Source: Bog-756 sp963725275
GTDB taxonomy: Bacteria; Actinomycetota; Acidimicrobiia; Acidimicrobiales; RAAP-2
Assembly (NCBI GenBank): GCA_963725275.1
Contig: CAVRXS010000003.1
Span: forward strand, 1-64,000
DNA: 64,000 nt
Direction: 5' to 3'
In this document: piece after piece, positions 16,645 through 24,863 of the stretch
Layout of the letters: the number at the start of each line of letters is the position of its first letter
How positions within the stretch are numbered: the first letter of the stretch is position 1
Notes under the pieces: generated by a model
Database searches by the model: none
Seen by the model: only the letters and a program-made list of their open reading frames with translations
Told to the model about the DNA's origin: nothing
Program-made: the position numbers and the translations under genes

Positions 16645-18771
16645 TCAGGAGATGATGGCGACGACCTGCCCGGTCAGCGGAGTCCCGGCCTCCGAGCCGA
16701 GGTACGACGTACCCAATGCGTAGACCGTGCCGTTGGTGTCGGTGAGCCAGTAGCCACCGATCGAGCTCGGAGCCATACCCACGATGGGTGCGGCCGGGTG
16801 CGAAGCACCGAGCGACCCGTCGAAGGGTGCGTCGCCGTAGTTGAAGATCCCACCGTCCGAGGCGACGAGCCAGTAGCCATTGCCGTCGGCGGTCGAGGCC
16901 ATGCCCACGATGGGCTTGTTGAGATGTACGGCACCGGTCGAGCCATGGAAGTGGGCGTCGCCGAAGGCGAAGATGCCGCCGTCCGAGGCGACGAGCCAGT
17001 AGCCCTTGCCGTCGGCCGTCGAGGCCATGCCCACGACCGGCTGGTTGAGCGGGTGTGCACCCATCGAGCCGTAGAAGTGGGCGTCGCCGTAGGCGAAGAT
17101 GCCGCCGTCCGAGGCGACCAGCCAGTAGCCCTTGTTGTCGGGCGTCGAGGCCATGCCGACGATCGGCTTATTGAGGGCGATATTGCCGGTCGAGCCGTAG
17201 AAATGGGCGTCTCCATAGGAGAAGATCCCACCGTCGGAAGCGACCAGCCAGTAGCCCTTGCCGTCGGACGTGCTGTTTCCCCCGACGATCGGCTTGTTGA
17301 GCTTGATCGATGCCGTCGAACCGTATGCCAGCACGTCACCCTGGGCGAAGACCCCTCCGTTCGCGGTGATGAGCCGGAACCCGGCTGGGCTGGTGAACGG
17401 CAGCGCGGCGAGCGTGACCGCGTTGGACGGGGCCGATGCTGCCCCGGTGCCCACGCTGTTGGTCGAGGCCACGGTGAACGTGTAGGGCACGCCGGTCTGG
17501 AGACCCACCACGTTGCCCGACGTGACCGGGCCCACCGACGTCGTACCGACTGCGGTCCCACCCTGGTAGGCGGTGATCACGTTGCTCGTGATCGGTGCAC
17601 CGTTGGTCGACCCGGGCGTCCAGGAGACCGTCGCGTAACCGCCACCGGTCGGCCCCACGGTCGCGCTCGCCCCGCTCGGTGCGTCCGGTGCCGCTGCCTT
17701 CCCGTTGAGGTCGACGAAGGCCGCTGGCTGGACCTTGACCGGCGAGGCGCTGATCAACGGGGTCGTGCTCCCGGCGGGCAGCACGGGGATGGTGTCCCCG
17801 GTCGCGCTCCCCGGGGGGCCCGGCAATCCGGTCTGGGGCGGGCCTGCGACCGGCGTCGGTGGCCCGGTCCAACCGGTCACGAGGCAGTTGCTCGGCCCGT
17901 CCCCGATGGCTCCGCCGAACGTGACGAGGCCCTCGGCGGTGAACTCGTTGGCGCTCACCAGCCCGATGCCGGCGGTGCCGCCGGCCGTTCCCTTGGTGGT
18001 GAAGACGTTCCCCGTGGTGACCGTAGTGCTGAACTCGGTGGTCGCACCCCAGCTGACGGCGGCGGCGTCCCCTGTCGTTGCCGCCGCAGTGGTCGGCAAG
18101 CTGATGGTGATCGAGTCGTTGTTCGCGGCCACGGTCACAACGGTTGCGGCCTGCTGGAGCCCGGCCTGGCCCGAGGCGAGGCCGTCGCCGACCTTGATGC
18201 CCGCGAAGCCCGCGCCGGTAGTGGTGAGGGTGGTCGAGGCGTTGCCCCAGGTCACGGTCCCGGGTGTGGTGCCTCCGCCGTCCGCCTTGTTCAGGGTCGG
18301 CGTCTTCAAGACGTAGGTGCCGGTGGCGTGGCCGTCGGTCGAGCCGATGTTCTCCTGCCACTGCAGGCTGGAGGTTCCGCTACCGAGACCATTCTCGTAG
18401 ATGGCCGCGATGAACGCACCGACGAGCGTGGTGGTGGCGGTGCCGGTGAACCCGAACTTCACACCGGTGGGCGCAGCCGAGTCGACGGTCGTGTTGCCCA
18501 GGAGGGTCGTGATGAACGGCGCGGCGACACCTGACTGGAACCCGGTCGTGCAGTCGGCCTCGTAGGAGATGGCCGGGGCGGTCGGGTTGTTGAGGGGAAG
18601 GTTTGGCACGGCGTCGGCTGTCGACGGGGCCACGAGCGCGATGCCCACACTGGCGACGGCCAGCGCGCTCACGCCGGCGAGCGACCCGAGGACCGTCCTG
18701 GCGCGGCCGGCTCGGCGACCGGGCACCGTCCCCGATCCTTCATGTCCATCGAGTGAACGGGACCTGCTCAT
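16645..18771 (-). CDS. secreted repeat protein with FN3 domain and GYWLVA repeats
   Basis: A 708-residue exported protein. Residues 1-54 are a basic region, a hydrophobic stretch (GVSALAVASVGIALVAP) and a signal-peptidase site after TADA. Residues ~55-300 form a Thr/Gly/Ala-rich beta domain without a recognised family, starting around AISYEADCTTGFQSG. A fibronectin type III domain follows (SVGPTGGGYATVSW-type strands and GVPYTFTVASTNSVGTG, about 365-460). The C-terminal 250 residues are five to six copies of a ~45-residue unit, GKGYWLVASDGGIFAFGDAHF plus GSTG...LNKPIVGMAST. The unit size and Trp/Gly pattern suggest a beta-propeller-like fold, which is inference. Function is probably surface attachment or matrix. 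Two further proteins in this window share the repeat. Confidence 0.8.
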   Translation of the reverse strand: MSRSRSLDGHEGSGTVPGRRAGRARTVLGSLAGVSALAVASVGIALVAPSTADAVPNLPLNNPTAPAISYEADCTTGFQSGVAAPFITTLLGNTTVDSAAPTGVKFGFTGTATTTLVGAFIAAIYENGLGSGTSSLQWQENIGSTDGHATGTYVLKTPTLNKADGGGTTPGTVTWGNASTTLTTTGAGFAGIKVGDGLASGQAGLQQAATVVTVAANNDSITISLPTTAAATTGDAAAVSWGATTEFSTTVTTGNVFTTKGTAGGTAGIGLVSANEFTAEGLVTFGGAIGDGPSNCLVTGWTGPPTPVAGPPQTGLPGPPGSATGDTIPVLPAGSTTPLISASPVKVQPAAFVDLNGKAAAPDAPSGASATVGPTGGGYATVSWTPGSTNGAPITSNVITAYQGGTAVGTTSVGPVTSGNVVGLQTGVPYTFTVASTNSVGTGAASAPSNAVTLAALPFTSPAGFRLITANGGVFAQGDVLAYGSTASIKLNKPIVGGNSTSDGKGYWLVASDGGIFSYGDAHFYGSTGNIALNKPIVGMASTPDNKGYWLVASDGGIFAYGDAHFYGSMGAHPLNQPVVGMASTADGKGYWLVASDGGIFAFGDAHFHGSTGAVHLNKPIVGMASTADGNGYWLVASDGGIFNYGDAPFDGSLGASHPAAPIVGMAPSSIGGYWLTDTNGTVYALGTSYLGSEAGTPLTGQVVAIIS

Positions 18772-18842
18772 AGATCAAACCCCCCGGATTCGTCTGGCAA
18801 CACGTCCTTCGAGCACCACTGCCTTCCCCGGTGCGGGACATG

Positions 18843-18933
18843 GATCACATCTGTGATCAAGGCGACGGTACGGGATGGACCTGCGGCATTGCAATGTATT
18901 CCACTCACAGTGGAATGCTACCCACTGTCAGTG
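18843..18933. promoter_or_regulatory. cluster of four palindromes
   Basis: The gap between the secreted repeat protein and pntB carries four perfect palindromes in 91 bases: GATCACA-TC-TGTGATC (18843-18858), CATTGCAATG (18887-18896), ATTCCACT-CAC-AGTGGAAT (18898-18916) and CACTG-T-CAGTG (18923-18933). They could be operators for the repeat-protein gene starting at 18771, a pntB terminator, or both. The first resembles a CRP-type TGTGA/TCACA site. Confidence 0.45.
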
Positions 18934-18938
18934 TTATT

Positions 18939-20339
18939 CTACGCCTCTCGGACCGCAGTTACCAGCTTGGCCAGGGTGTCCTTTGCGTCGCCGAAGAGGA
19001 GGGTGGTCTTCTCGTCGAAGAGCAACTCGTTGTCGATGCCGGCGAAGCCGGGTCGCATCGAGCGCTTGAGGAAGACCACGTTCTGGGCCTCGTCGGCATT
19101 CACGATCGGCATCCCGTAGATGGGGCTCCCCGGGGTGGTCTTGGCCGCCGGGTTGACGGTGTCGTTGGCGCCGACCACGAGGGCCACGTCGGCCGTCGAC
19201 ATCTCGGGGTTGGCCTCGTCCATCTCCTTCAGTTCGTCGTAGGGGACGTTCGCCTCGGCCAGGAGCACGTTCATGTGCCCGGGCATGCGGCCGGCCACCG
19301 GGTGGATCGCGTAGAAGACCTCCACGCCGCGCTCCATGAGCAGATCGGCCAGCTCGCGCACGGTGTGCTGCGCCTGGGCCACCGCCAGTCCGTAGCCGGG
19401 GATGATGACCACCTTGCGGGCGTAGGCGAGGAGGACCCCGATGTCCTCCGGCGTCCCCGAGCGGACCGTCCGGGTCTCGCCGGTGCCGTCGGCACCGGCC
19501 CCTGCGGTGACCACGGAACCGAAGGCACTGAACAGCACGTTGGCCAACGACCTGCCCATGGCCTTGGACATCATCCGGGTCAGCAGGATGCCCGAGGCGC
19601 CGACCAGGGTGCCGGCGATGATGAGCAGGTTGTTGTCGAGGGTGAATCCCGACGCCGCCACCGCGAGCCCGGTGAAGGAGTTGAGCAGGGAGATGAGGAC
19701 GGGAACATCGGCACCGCCGATCGGGAGCACGAAGATGACCCCGAGGACCAGCGAGAGCAGGGCCGTGGCGACCAGCAGCGGGACGTCGCCGGTCACGATG
19801 GTGCCGACGGCCAGGCCCACCAGTGCCAGGCCGACGATCGCGTTGATGCCCTGTTGGCCCGGATAGGTGATCGGCCGCCCGGTCATGAGCTCCTGCAGCT
19901 TGGAGAAGGCGATCGCGCTGCCGGAAAAGGAGACACACCCGATGAGCACCCCGAGCACGACCTCGACCAGGTGGTAGGTCGCCGGCTTGGTCGGGTCCTC
20001 GATGAGGAAGTAGAGGATGGAGATGAGGGCGGCCGCACCACCGCCGACCCCGTTGAAGATGGCCACCAGCTGGGGTATCGCGGTCATCTTGACCCGGCGC
20101 GCGGTAGGCACCGCGATCGCCGCGCCGAGGGCCATGGCCACAAAGGTCAGGACGAGGTTGAGGGTGTGGGCACGGACGGCGGGATAGGCAAAGGTGACGC
20201 CGACCGCCATTGCAGCGACGGCGGCCCCGAGCAGATTGCCGTTGCGGGCGTGCTTGGGTGAGCTCAGTCCCTTGAGGGTGAGGATGAACCCGACTGCGGT
20301 CAGCAGGTAGACGAGATCGATCCAGTCGTCGAGCGTCAC
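18939..20339 (-). CDS. pntB: NAD(P)(+) transhydrogenase beta subunit
   Basis: This is the beta subunit (466 residues) of the proton-translocating transhydrogenase, which uses the proton gradient to move hydride from NADH to NADP+ and so supplies NADPH. The N-terminal half has about eight to nine membrane helices, with motifs LVAIFNGVGGGAAALIS and GSAIAFSKLQELMTG. The C-terminal NADP domain has VVIIPGYGLAVAQAQH, IHPVAGRMPGHMNVLLAEA, ALVVGANDTVNPAA and the end of the binding site KRSMRPGFAGIDN. The GTG start overlaps the pntAb stop by four bases. Third gene of a three-gene operon. NADPH supply fits the reductive and hydroxylating steps of steroid catabolism, but the enzyme is also common in general metabolism. 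Confidence 0.93.
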   Translation of the reverse strand: MTLDDWIDLVYLLTAVGFILTLKGLSSPKHARNGNLLGAAVAAMAVGVTFAYPAVRAHTLNLVLTFVAMALGAAIAVPTARRVKMTAIPQLVAIFNGVGGGAAALISILYFLIEDPTKPATYHLVEVVLGVLIGCVSFSGSAIAFSKLQELMTGRPITYPGQQGINAIVGLALVGLAVGTIVTGDVPLLVATALLSLVLGVIFVLPIGGADVPVLISLLNSFTGLAVAASGFTLDNNLLIIAGTLVGASGILLTRMMSKAMGRSLANVLFSAFGSVVTAGAGADGTGETRTVRSGTPEDIGVLLAYARKVVIIPGYGLAVAQAQHTVRELADLLMERGVEVFYAIHPVAGRMPGHMNVLLAEANVPYDELKEMDEANPEMSTADVALVVGANDTVNPAAKTTPGSPIYGMPIVNADEAQNVVFLKRSMRPGFAGIDNELLFDEKTTLLFGDAKDTLAKLVTAVREA

Positions 20340-20677
20340 TCGGGACCGCCCTCGACCTCGGTCTCCGCGTTGCCGGCCTTCGCAGCCCGGTCGGCCGGCT
20401 TGGCCTTGAACATCTCGAGCATCCGGTCGGTGACGACGAACCCGCCCACGATGTTGAGGGTTGCCAGCAGTACGGCGAGGAAGCCGAGGACGATCTGCGT
20501 CGTGCCGTGGGCGTCCCCCATGATGATGATGGCCCCGACCAGCACGATCCCGTGGACCGCGTTGGAGCCGGACATCAGCGGTGTGTGCAGGATGCTCGGC
20601 ACGCGGTTGATCACCTCGTTGCCGACGAACGCTGCGAGGACGAAGATCGTGAAGAACTCCAGGACCCCGGTGCTCAT
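20336..20677 (-). CDS. pntAb: NAD(P) transhydrogenase alpha subunit, membrane part
   Basis: This 113-residue integral membrane piece corresponds to the C-terminal part of PntA in E. coli. It reads FFTIFVLAAFVGNEVINRVP, then LHTPLMSGSNAVHGIVLVG, then a helix over GFLAVLLATLNIVGGFVVTDRM, giving three to four helices. The charged C-terminal tail (KAKPADRAAKAG...) is cytoplasmic. It overlaps both neighbours by four bases. The split of alpha into soluble (pntAa) and membrane (pntAb) subunits is usual in actinobacteria and alphaproteobacteria. Confidence 0.92.
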   Translation of the reverse strand: MSTGVLEFFTIFVLAAFVGNEVINRVPSILHTPLMSGSNAVHGIVLVGAIIIMGDAHGTTQIVLGFLAVLLATLNIVGGFVVTDRMLEMFKAKPADRAAKAGNAETEVEGGPE

Positions 20678-21876
20678 GAGCGCGCCTCCTCGGACCCGCC
20701 TGCACCGGTCGGACCCGCCGCTCCCCCGAGTCCGGGTGCGGCAGGGCCCTCCAGGCCGAGCGCCTCGGCTGTGGGCGCGTGGACGATGCGGCCGTCCCGG
20801 ACCACGCAGGTGCCGGCCACGATCTCGTCCTCGAAATCGGGGGCCAGCTCGCCGTCCTTGACCAGGAGCCCGAGGAAGTTGGCGACATTGCGCGCGAAGA
20901 GGAAGCTGGCGTGGGTCGGCATCGAGGCCGGCGGGTTGGCCATGCCGACGACAGTCACCCCGTCCACCAGGACGTCCTCACCGGCCACCGACAGCTCGCA
21001 GTTGCCACCCGAGTCCACGGCGATGTCGACGATGACCGCTCCCTCGGACATGCTCCGCACCATCGCCTCGGTCACCAGCACCGGCGCCCTGCGCCCCGGG
21101 ATCTGGGCTGTCGTGATCACCACGTCCGAAGCGGCAACTTCGGCGGCCAACAGCTCCTGCTGCCTGGCAAGGGTTTCAGCGGACTGCTCCTTGGCGTAGC
21201 CGCCGGTACCCTCCTGGGCTTCGAGGCCGAGCTCCACGAACTTTGCGCCGAGGCTCTGCACCTCTTCTTTGGCCGCGGCGCGCACGTCGTAGGCGCGGAC
21301 CGCCGCGCCGAGCCGGCGGGCGGTCGCAATGGCCTGCAGGCCCGCGACACCGGCCCCCATCACCAGGACCTTTGCCGGCGGCACCGTCCCCGCCGCGGTC
21401 ATGAACATCGGGAAGAACTTGTCGAGGTGGACGGCGGCCGACAGGCCGGCGCGGTACCCGGACACCGTGGCCTGTGATGAGAGGGCGTCCATCGACTGGG
21501 CCCGGCTGATCCGCGGCAACAGGTCGAGGCTGTAGACTGTGGCCCCCTTGGCCGCCAGCGCCTGCACCACGTCGGGTGCGGCCAGTGGCTGGAAGAAGCT
21601 GATCGTCGAGACGCCCTCGGGCAGTGCGGCGACGTCGCCCATGGTCGGTGGTTGCACCCGTGCGGCGACTGCGGCGCCGGCCACCGCCGAAGCGGCGTCG
21701 TCGACGACCGTGGCCCCGGCCTCCCGGAACTCCTCGTCGGCGAAGCGGGCGGCCGAAGCCGCCCCGGACTCGACGACGACGTCGACCCCGGTCTTGACGA
21801 GCCTGGCGGCCACCTCCGGCACGATCGCCACGCGGCGTTCCCCCGGGGTCGACTCCTTGACCACAGCGAGTTTCAC
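20674..21876 (-). CDS. pntAa: NAD(P) transhydrogenase alpha subunit, NAD-binding part
   Basis: The soluble NAD(H)-binding subunit, 400 residues, starting at a GTG (MKLAVVKESTPGERRVAIVP). It has the alanine dehydrogenase/PNT N-terminal domain. The Rossmann segment is VLVMGAGVAGLQAIATARRL around residues 170-190, and the mobile-loop region contains EEVQSLGAKFVEL. VDIAVDSGGNCELS and GMANPPASMPTHAS are standard family motifs. The C-terminus is extended by a Gly/Pro/Ala-rich stretch (GPAAPGLGGAAGPTG) that may link it flexibly to the membrane subunit. First gene of pntAa-pntAb-pntB. Confidence 0.93.
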   Translation of the reverse strand: MKLAVVKESTPGERRVAIVPEVAARLVKTGVDVVVESGAASAARFADEEFREAGATVVDDAASAVAGAAVAARVQPPTMGDVAALPEGVSTISFFQPLAAPDVVQALAAKGATVYSLDLLPRISRAQSMDALSSQATVSGYRAGLSAAVHLDKFFPMFMTAAGTVPPAKVLVMGAGVAGLQAIATARRLGAAVRAYDVRAAAKEEVQSLGAKFVELGLEAQEGTGGYAKEQSAETLARQQELLAAEVAASDVVITTAQIPGRRAPVLVTEAMVRSMSEGAVIVDIAVDSGGNCELSVAGEDVLVDGVTVVGMANPPASMPTHASFLFARNVANFLGLLVKDGELAPDFEDEIVAGTCVVRDGRIVHAPTAEALGLEGPAAPGLGGAAGPTGAGGSEEARS

Positions 21877-22023
21877 GGCCAGAGGTATACAGCCAATCGG
21901 GGATGCGGACCACCCGCATTGCCCGATGGGGTGGGAGCCCTGCGACGGCGCGCCTGGTCCCTGGCACCGGGAACTGCGGCGTGCCGATCGGACGGACGCT
22001 CTCCCCGGGGCGGCGCCCCGTGC

Positions 22024-22911
22024 TCAGCTGGCGGTGTCCAGCGGCCCCGGGTGGGCGGTGCTGTCCAGCAGCGACTCGACGGACAGGGGCTCGTCGTCGC
22101 CACGGACCACGGTGCGCACCTCGGCGAGGGAGAACACCGGGACCTCGGGCCCCCTGGCGAAGACCAGCACCTCTTCACCCGAGATGGGCCGGGCGAAGAA
22201 GAACCCTTGCGCAGCGTCGGCCCCGAAGGCCCGGACGATCTCGACCTGCTTGGGCGTCTCCACGCACTCGACGATGGCCGACATCCCGAGGGAGTGCGCC
22301 ATGTGGATGACCGTCTCGACCACCAACCGGTTGATGCCCTGGTTCGACTCCAGGCCGGCGATGAACGACCCGTCGATCTTGACCGTGCTGATGGCATGCC
22401 GCTTGAACGGCTCGAACGAGGACCAGTTCGTCCCGACGTCGTCGACCGAAAGCTGGACGCCCATGTCCGAGAGGTTCTGGAGGTCGGCGGCGGCAACCGC
22501 GTCGACCACCGCGTCCTCGGTGACCTCGATGTTGAGTTGACCGCTACGGAACCCGGTCTGGTCGAGCGCCCGGGCCACCGCCTTGGACACCTCGCCGCGC
22601 CGCAGCTGCTCGACCGTGCAGTTGACCCCGAGCTGGATGCTCGGCGACCAGCGGCAAGCCTCCTCGCAGGCTTCGGCCACGATCCACCGGGTGAGGGGAC
22701 CGATGTCCCCGCTGGCCTCGGCAGCCGGGATCAGAAGGTCCGGGGAGATCCGCCCCTCGGTCGGGTGGCGCCACCGGACGAGCGCCTCCATCCCGAGCAA
22801 ACGCCCAGTGGAGAGATCGATCACGGGCAGGTACTCGAGGTAGGGCGCGCCGAGCAGGGAGAACGTCGCCTCCGGGTGGGTCAGCACGACCCGATCCGGT
22901 TTCGCCGACAT
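22024..22911 (-). CDS. stand-alone EAL domain protein (c-di-GMP phosphodiesterase-like)
   Basis: A 295-residue protein that is essentially one EAL domain, plus a 60-residue C-terminal tail. EAL domains hydrolyse cyclic di-GMP to pGpG. Seen are MEALVRWRHPTEGRISP (EAL motif near residue 45), LGVNCTVEQL (the metal-binding Asn), IEVTEDAVV, SVDDVGTNWSS in place of the common DDFGTGYSS, KIDGSF, IVECVET in place of AEGVET, and QGFFFARP. The charged metal ligands and the Lys are present, so activity is possible. The loop changes (Val for Phe, Asn for Gly, Cys for Gly) make it a divergent member. There is no signal sequence or sensor domain. Confidence 0.82.
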   Translation of the reverse strand: MSAKPDRVVLTHPEATFSLLGAPYLEYLPVIDLSTGRLLGMEALVRWRHPTEGRISPDLLIPAAEASGDIGPLTRWIVAEACEEACRWSPSIQLGVNCTVEQLRRGEVSKAVARALDQTGFRSGQLNIEVTEDAVVDAVAAADLQNLSDMGVQLSVDDVGTNWSSFEPFKRHAISTVKIDGSFIAGLESNQGINRLVVETVIHMAHSLGMSAIVECVETPKQVEIVRAFGADAAQGFFFARPISGEEVLVFARGPEVPVFSLAEVRTVVRGDDEPLSVESLLDSTAHPGPLDTAS

Positions 22912-23076
22912 CGTTCGGTGCCGCCCTCCTCGGGGGCGGAAGCATGTTCTCGGGCCACGACCGGTGCATCGGCCAGATCAGGGGCGAACTTGAGCCGTTC
23001 TTCGTGGTCTTCCCGCAGGTGGGAGCAGCCAAGGCCACGCCGCCGGGTGGCCGCGTGGGAGGTCGCCGAAGCGCGC

Positions 23077-23910
23077 TCACCGGGCGGTTCCGGCGACCCC
23101 TTCGAGCGCGGTGAGAAAGGGGGGCCGTTCCCCCCCTCCGTGGGCGACCAGGTTGGCGCCGGTCACATAGGACGCCAGTGGCGAGGTCAGGAACAGGCAG
23201 ATCCCTGCGATGTCGGCCGGGGTGGCGAACCTCCCGAGCGGGACGGTGGCGGCAATCGCGGCCATCCCGGCGGGTCCGCCATAGTGCTCGTGGGCCCCCT
23301 CGGTGGCCACCATGCCGGCACTCAGGGCGTTCACCCGGACCTTCGGCGCCCACTCGATGGCGAGCGACTGGGTCAGGTTGATGAGTCCCGCCTTGGCCGC
23401 GCCGTAGGCGGCGGTGCCGGGCGAGGGCCGCAGGCCGCTGACCGAGGAGATGTTGACGATCGAGCCCCCCTCGTCCTGGGCCTGCATGACCGCGTTGGCG
23501 GCTTGGGCGCAGTACAGGGGGCCGAGGAGGTTGAGGCCAACGATCGACGCGGTGAAGCGCGGCGACGCGGTCGCCGCGTCCCGGGCCGGCGAGCCGCCCG
23601 CGTTGTTGACGAGTGCGTCGACCCGGCCGAACCGGGCCACTGCGGCGTCGACCACAGCAGCGGCCTGCTCGGCGTCGCGAACATCGGCGACGAGGAACTG
23701 GGCGCGGCGCACCGTCCCCGAGCGATCCTCCGCGGCGGGCAGTGCGTCTCCGGTCACCTCGGTGCGCCCGCAGACGAGCACGTCCGCGCCGGCACCGAGG
23801 AACCCCTCAGCGATCCCGCGCCCGACGCCCCTCGCCCCGCCGGTCACCACGACCACCTGCCCCGTGCAGTCGAAGGTGCCGGTCCGGCCCGGGTTGCCCT
23901 CTGGTGCCAC
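23077..23910 (-). CDS. SDR oxidoreductase, divergent from the echA20-ipdABC operon
   Basis: A 277-residue short-chain dehydrogenase. Motifs: VTGGARGVGRGIAEG, VLVCGRTE, NNAGGSPA, INISS-type VNISSVSG, and YGAAKAGLINLTQ for the catalytic Tyr/Lys. It is transcribed away from echA20. In M. tuberculosis two SDR genes also sit divergently next to echA20 (Rv3548c/Rv3549c region), so position supports a role in steroid C/D-ring catabolism. A hydroxy-to-keto conversion of a HIP-CoA-derived intermediate would be the natural role, but the substrate is an inference from neighbours. Confidence 0.85.
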   Translation of the reverse strand: MAPEGNPGRTGTFDCTGQVVVVTGGARGVGRGIAEGFLGAGADVLVCGRTEVTGDALPAAEDRSGTVRRAQFLVADVRDAEQAAAVVDAAVARFGRVDALVNNAGGSPARDAATASPRFTASIVGLNLLGPLYCAQAANAVMQAQDEGGSIVNISSVSGLRPSPGTAAYGAAKAGLINLTQSLAIEWAPKVRVNALSAGMVATEGAHEHYGGPAGMAAIAATVPLGRFATPADIAGICLFLTSPLASYVTGANLVAHGGGERPPFLTALEGVAGTAR

Positions 23911-23953
23911 TGCTGCCTCCCTGGTTCCGACTGGTACTGTCCTGACGCTGTAT

Positions 23954-23973
23954 CAGATCACGATCAGATCACG
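23954..23973. promoter_or_regulatory. tandem CAGATCACG repeat in divergent promoter region
   Basis: Two 9-bp direct repeats, CAGATCACG at 23954-23962 and 23965-23973, one helical turn apart (11-bp period), lie between the SDR and echA20 start codons. This is a possible regulator site for the steroid cluster. It does not match the published KstR or KstR2 consensus as I know them. Confidence 0.35.
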
Positions 23974-24053
23974 CTGCGTGCGTGGCTGCCCGCCTGCCCG
24001 CCGGTACGACCCGGGCGGTCGTGGCCCGCACCGCTCGGCCACCGGAGCAGTCC

Positions 24054-24812
24054 ATGCCCATCACCACCCGTCAGCCACGACCCGGCGTCGCCGAGGTGGT
24101 CATCGATCATCCCCCGGTGAACGCCCTGGACGTGGCCGGCTGGTTCGGCCTGGCCGAGGCCGTCCTGGCAGCCGGCCGGGTGCCGGACACCCGCGTGGTG
24201 ATCGTCCGGGCCGAGGGACGCGGCTTCTGTGCCGGGGTCGACATCAAGGAGATCAACGAGCGGGGCGACGAGGCGCTCGTCGGCGCAAACCGGGGGTGCT
24301 TCGCCGCCTTCGCCGCCGTCTACGAGTGCGAGGTCCCGGTGATCGCCGCCGTGCACGGGTTCTGCCTCGGCGGAGGGGTCGGCATCGCCGGGAACGCCGA
24401 CATCGTGGTGGCCTCGGAGGACGCCACGTTCGGGCTCCCCGAGGTCGACCGCGGTGCGCTCGGCGCGGCGACCCATCTCGCCCGCCTGGTTCCCCAGCAC
24501 CGCATGCGTGCAATGGTCTACACGGCCGAGGTGGCCACCGCTGCGGAGCTCCACCACTACGGGTCGGTCCTCCGGGTGGTGCCCCGCGAGCAGCTGGTGG
24601 ATGCCGCCTACGAGGTGGCCGACGGGATCGCGTCGAAGAGTCCGACCATCATCCGGCGCGCCAAGGAGTCCCTCAACGGGATCGACCCGGTCGACGTGAA
24701 GCGGAGCTACCGCTTCGAACAGGGGTTCACCTACGAGTTGCACGTGGCCGGCGTCGCAGACGAGCAGCGGTCCGCATTCGTCGAGAAGCGCGCCGCCGAC
24801 ACCACACGATGA
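24054..24812 (+). CDS. echA20: enoyl-CoA hydratase/isomerase family, EchA20-like ring hydrolase
   Basis: A 252-residue crotonase-fold enzyme. The ATG at 24054 follows CGGAGCAG. Oxyanion-hole segments are GRGFCAGVDIKEIN (near residue 60) and HGFCLGGGVGIAGNADIVVA, and the active-site stretch is DATFGLPEVDRGALGAATHL. It is followed directly by ipdA, ipdB and ipdC in the same order as Rv3550-Rv3553 of M. tuberculosis. There EchA20 hydrolyses the C ring remnant of a HIP-CoA-derived diketone. Because the order of all four genes is conserved, I assign the same role, with the caveat that crotonases are numerous and the assignment rests on context. Confidence 0.82.
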   Translation: MPITTRQPRPGVAEVVIDHPPVNALDVAGWFGLAEAVLAAGRVPDTRVVIVRAEGRGFCAGVDIKEINERGDEALVGANRGCFAAFAAVYECEVPVIAAVHGFCLGGGVGIAGNADIVVASEDATFGLPEVDRGALGAATHLARLVPQHRMRAMVYTAEVATAAELHHYGSVLRVVPREQLVDAAYEVADGIASKSPTIIRRAKESLNGIDPVDVKRSYRFEQGFTYELHVAGVADEQRSAFVEKRAADTTR

Positions 24813-24863
24813 GCGGGCCGACACCGAAGGGCAGTAGGCACGCCGGGAGGACGGCGGTGCACG

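Noticed and set aside
16798..18534. 578-codon plus-strand frame with internal repeats
   Set aside because: Mirror of the GYWLVA repeat protein; the RGDEPVA units are complement of the repeat codons. The minus-strand protein has a signal peptide and FN3 domain.
23911..24053. KstR2-type site (CAAG..CTTG) in front of echA20
   Set aside because: No such sequence is present; only the CAGATCACG direct repeats were found.
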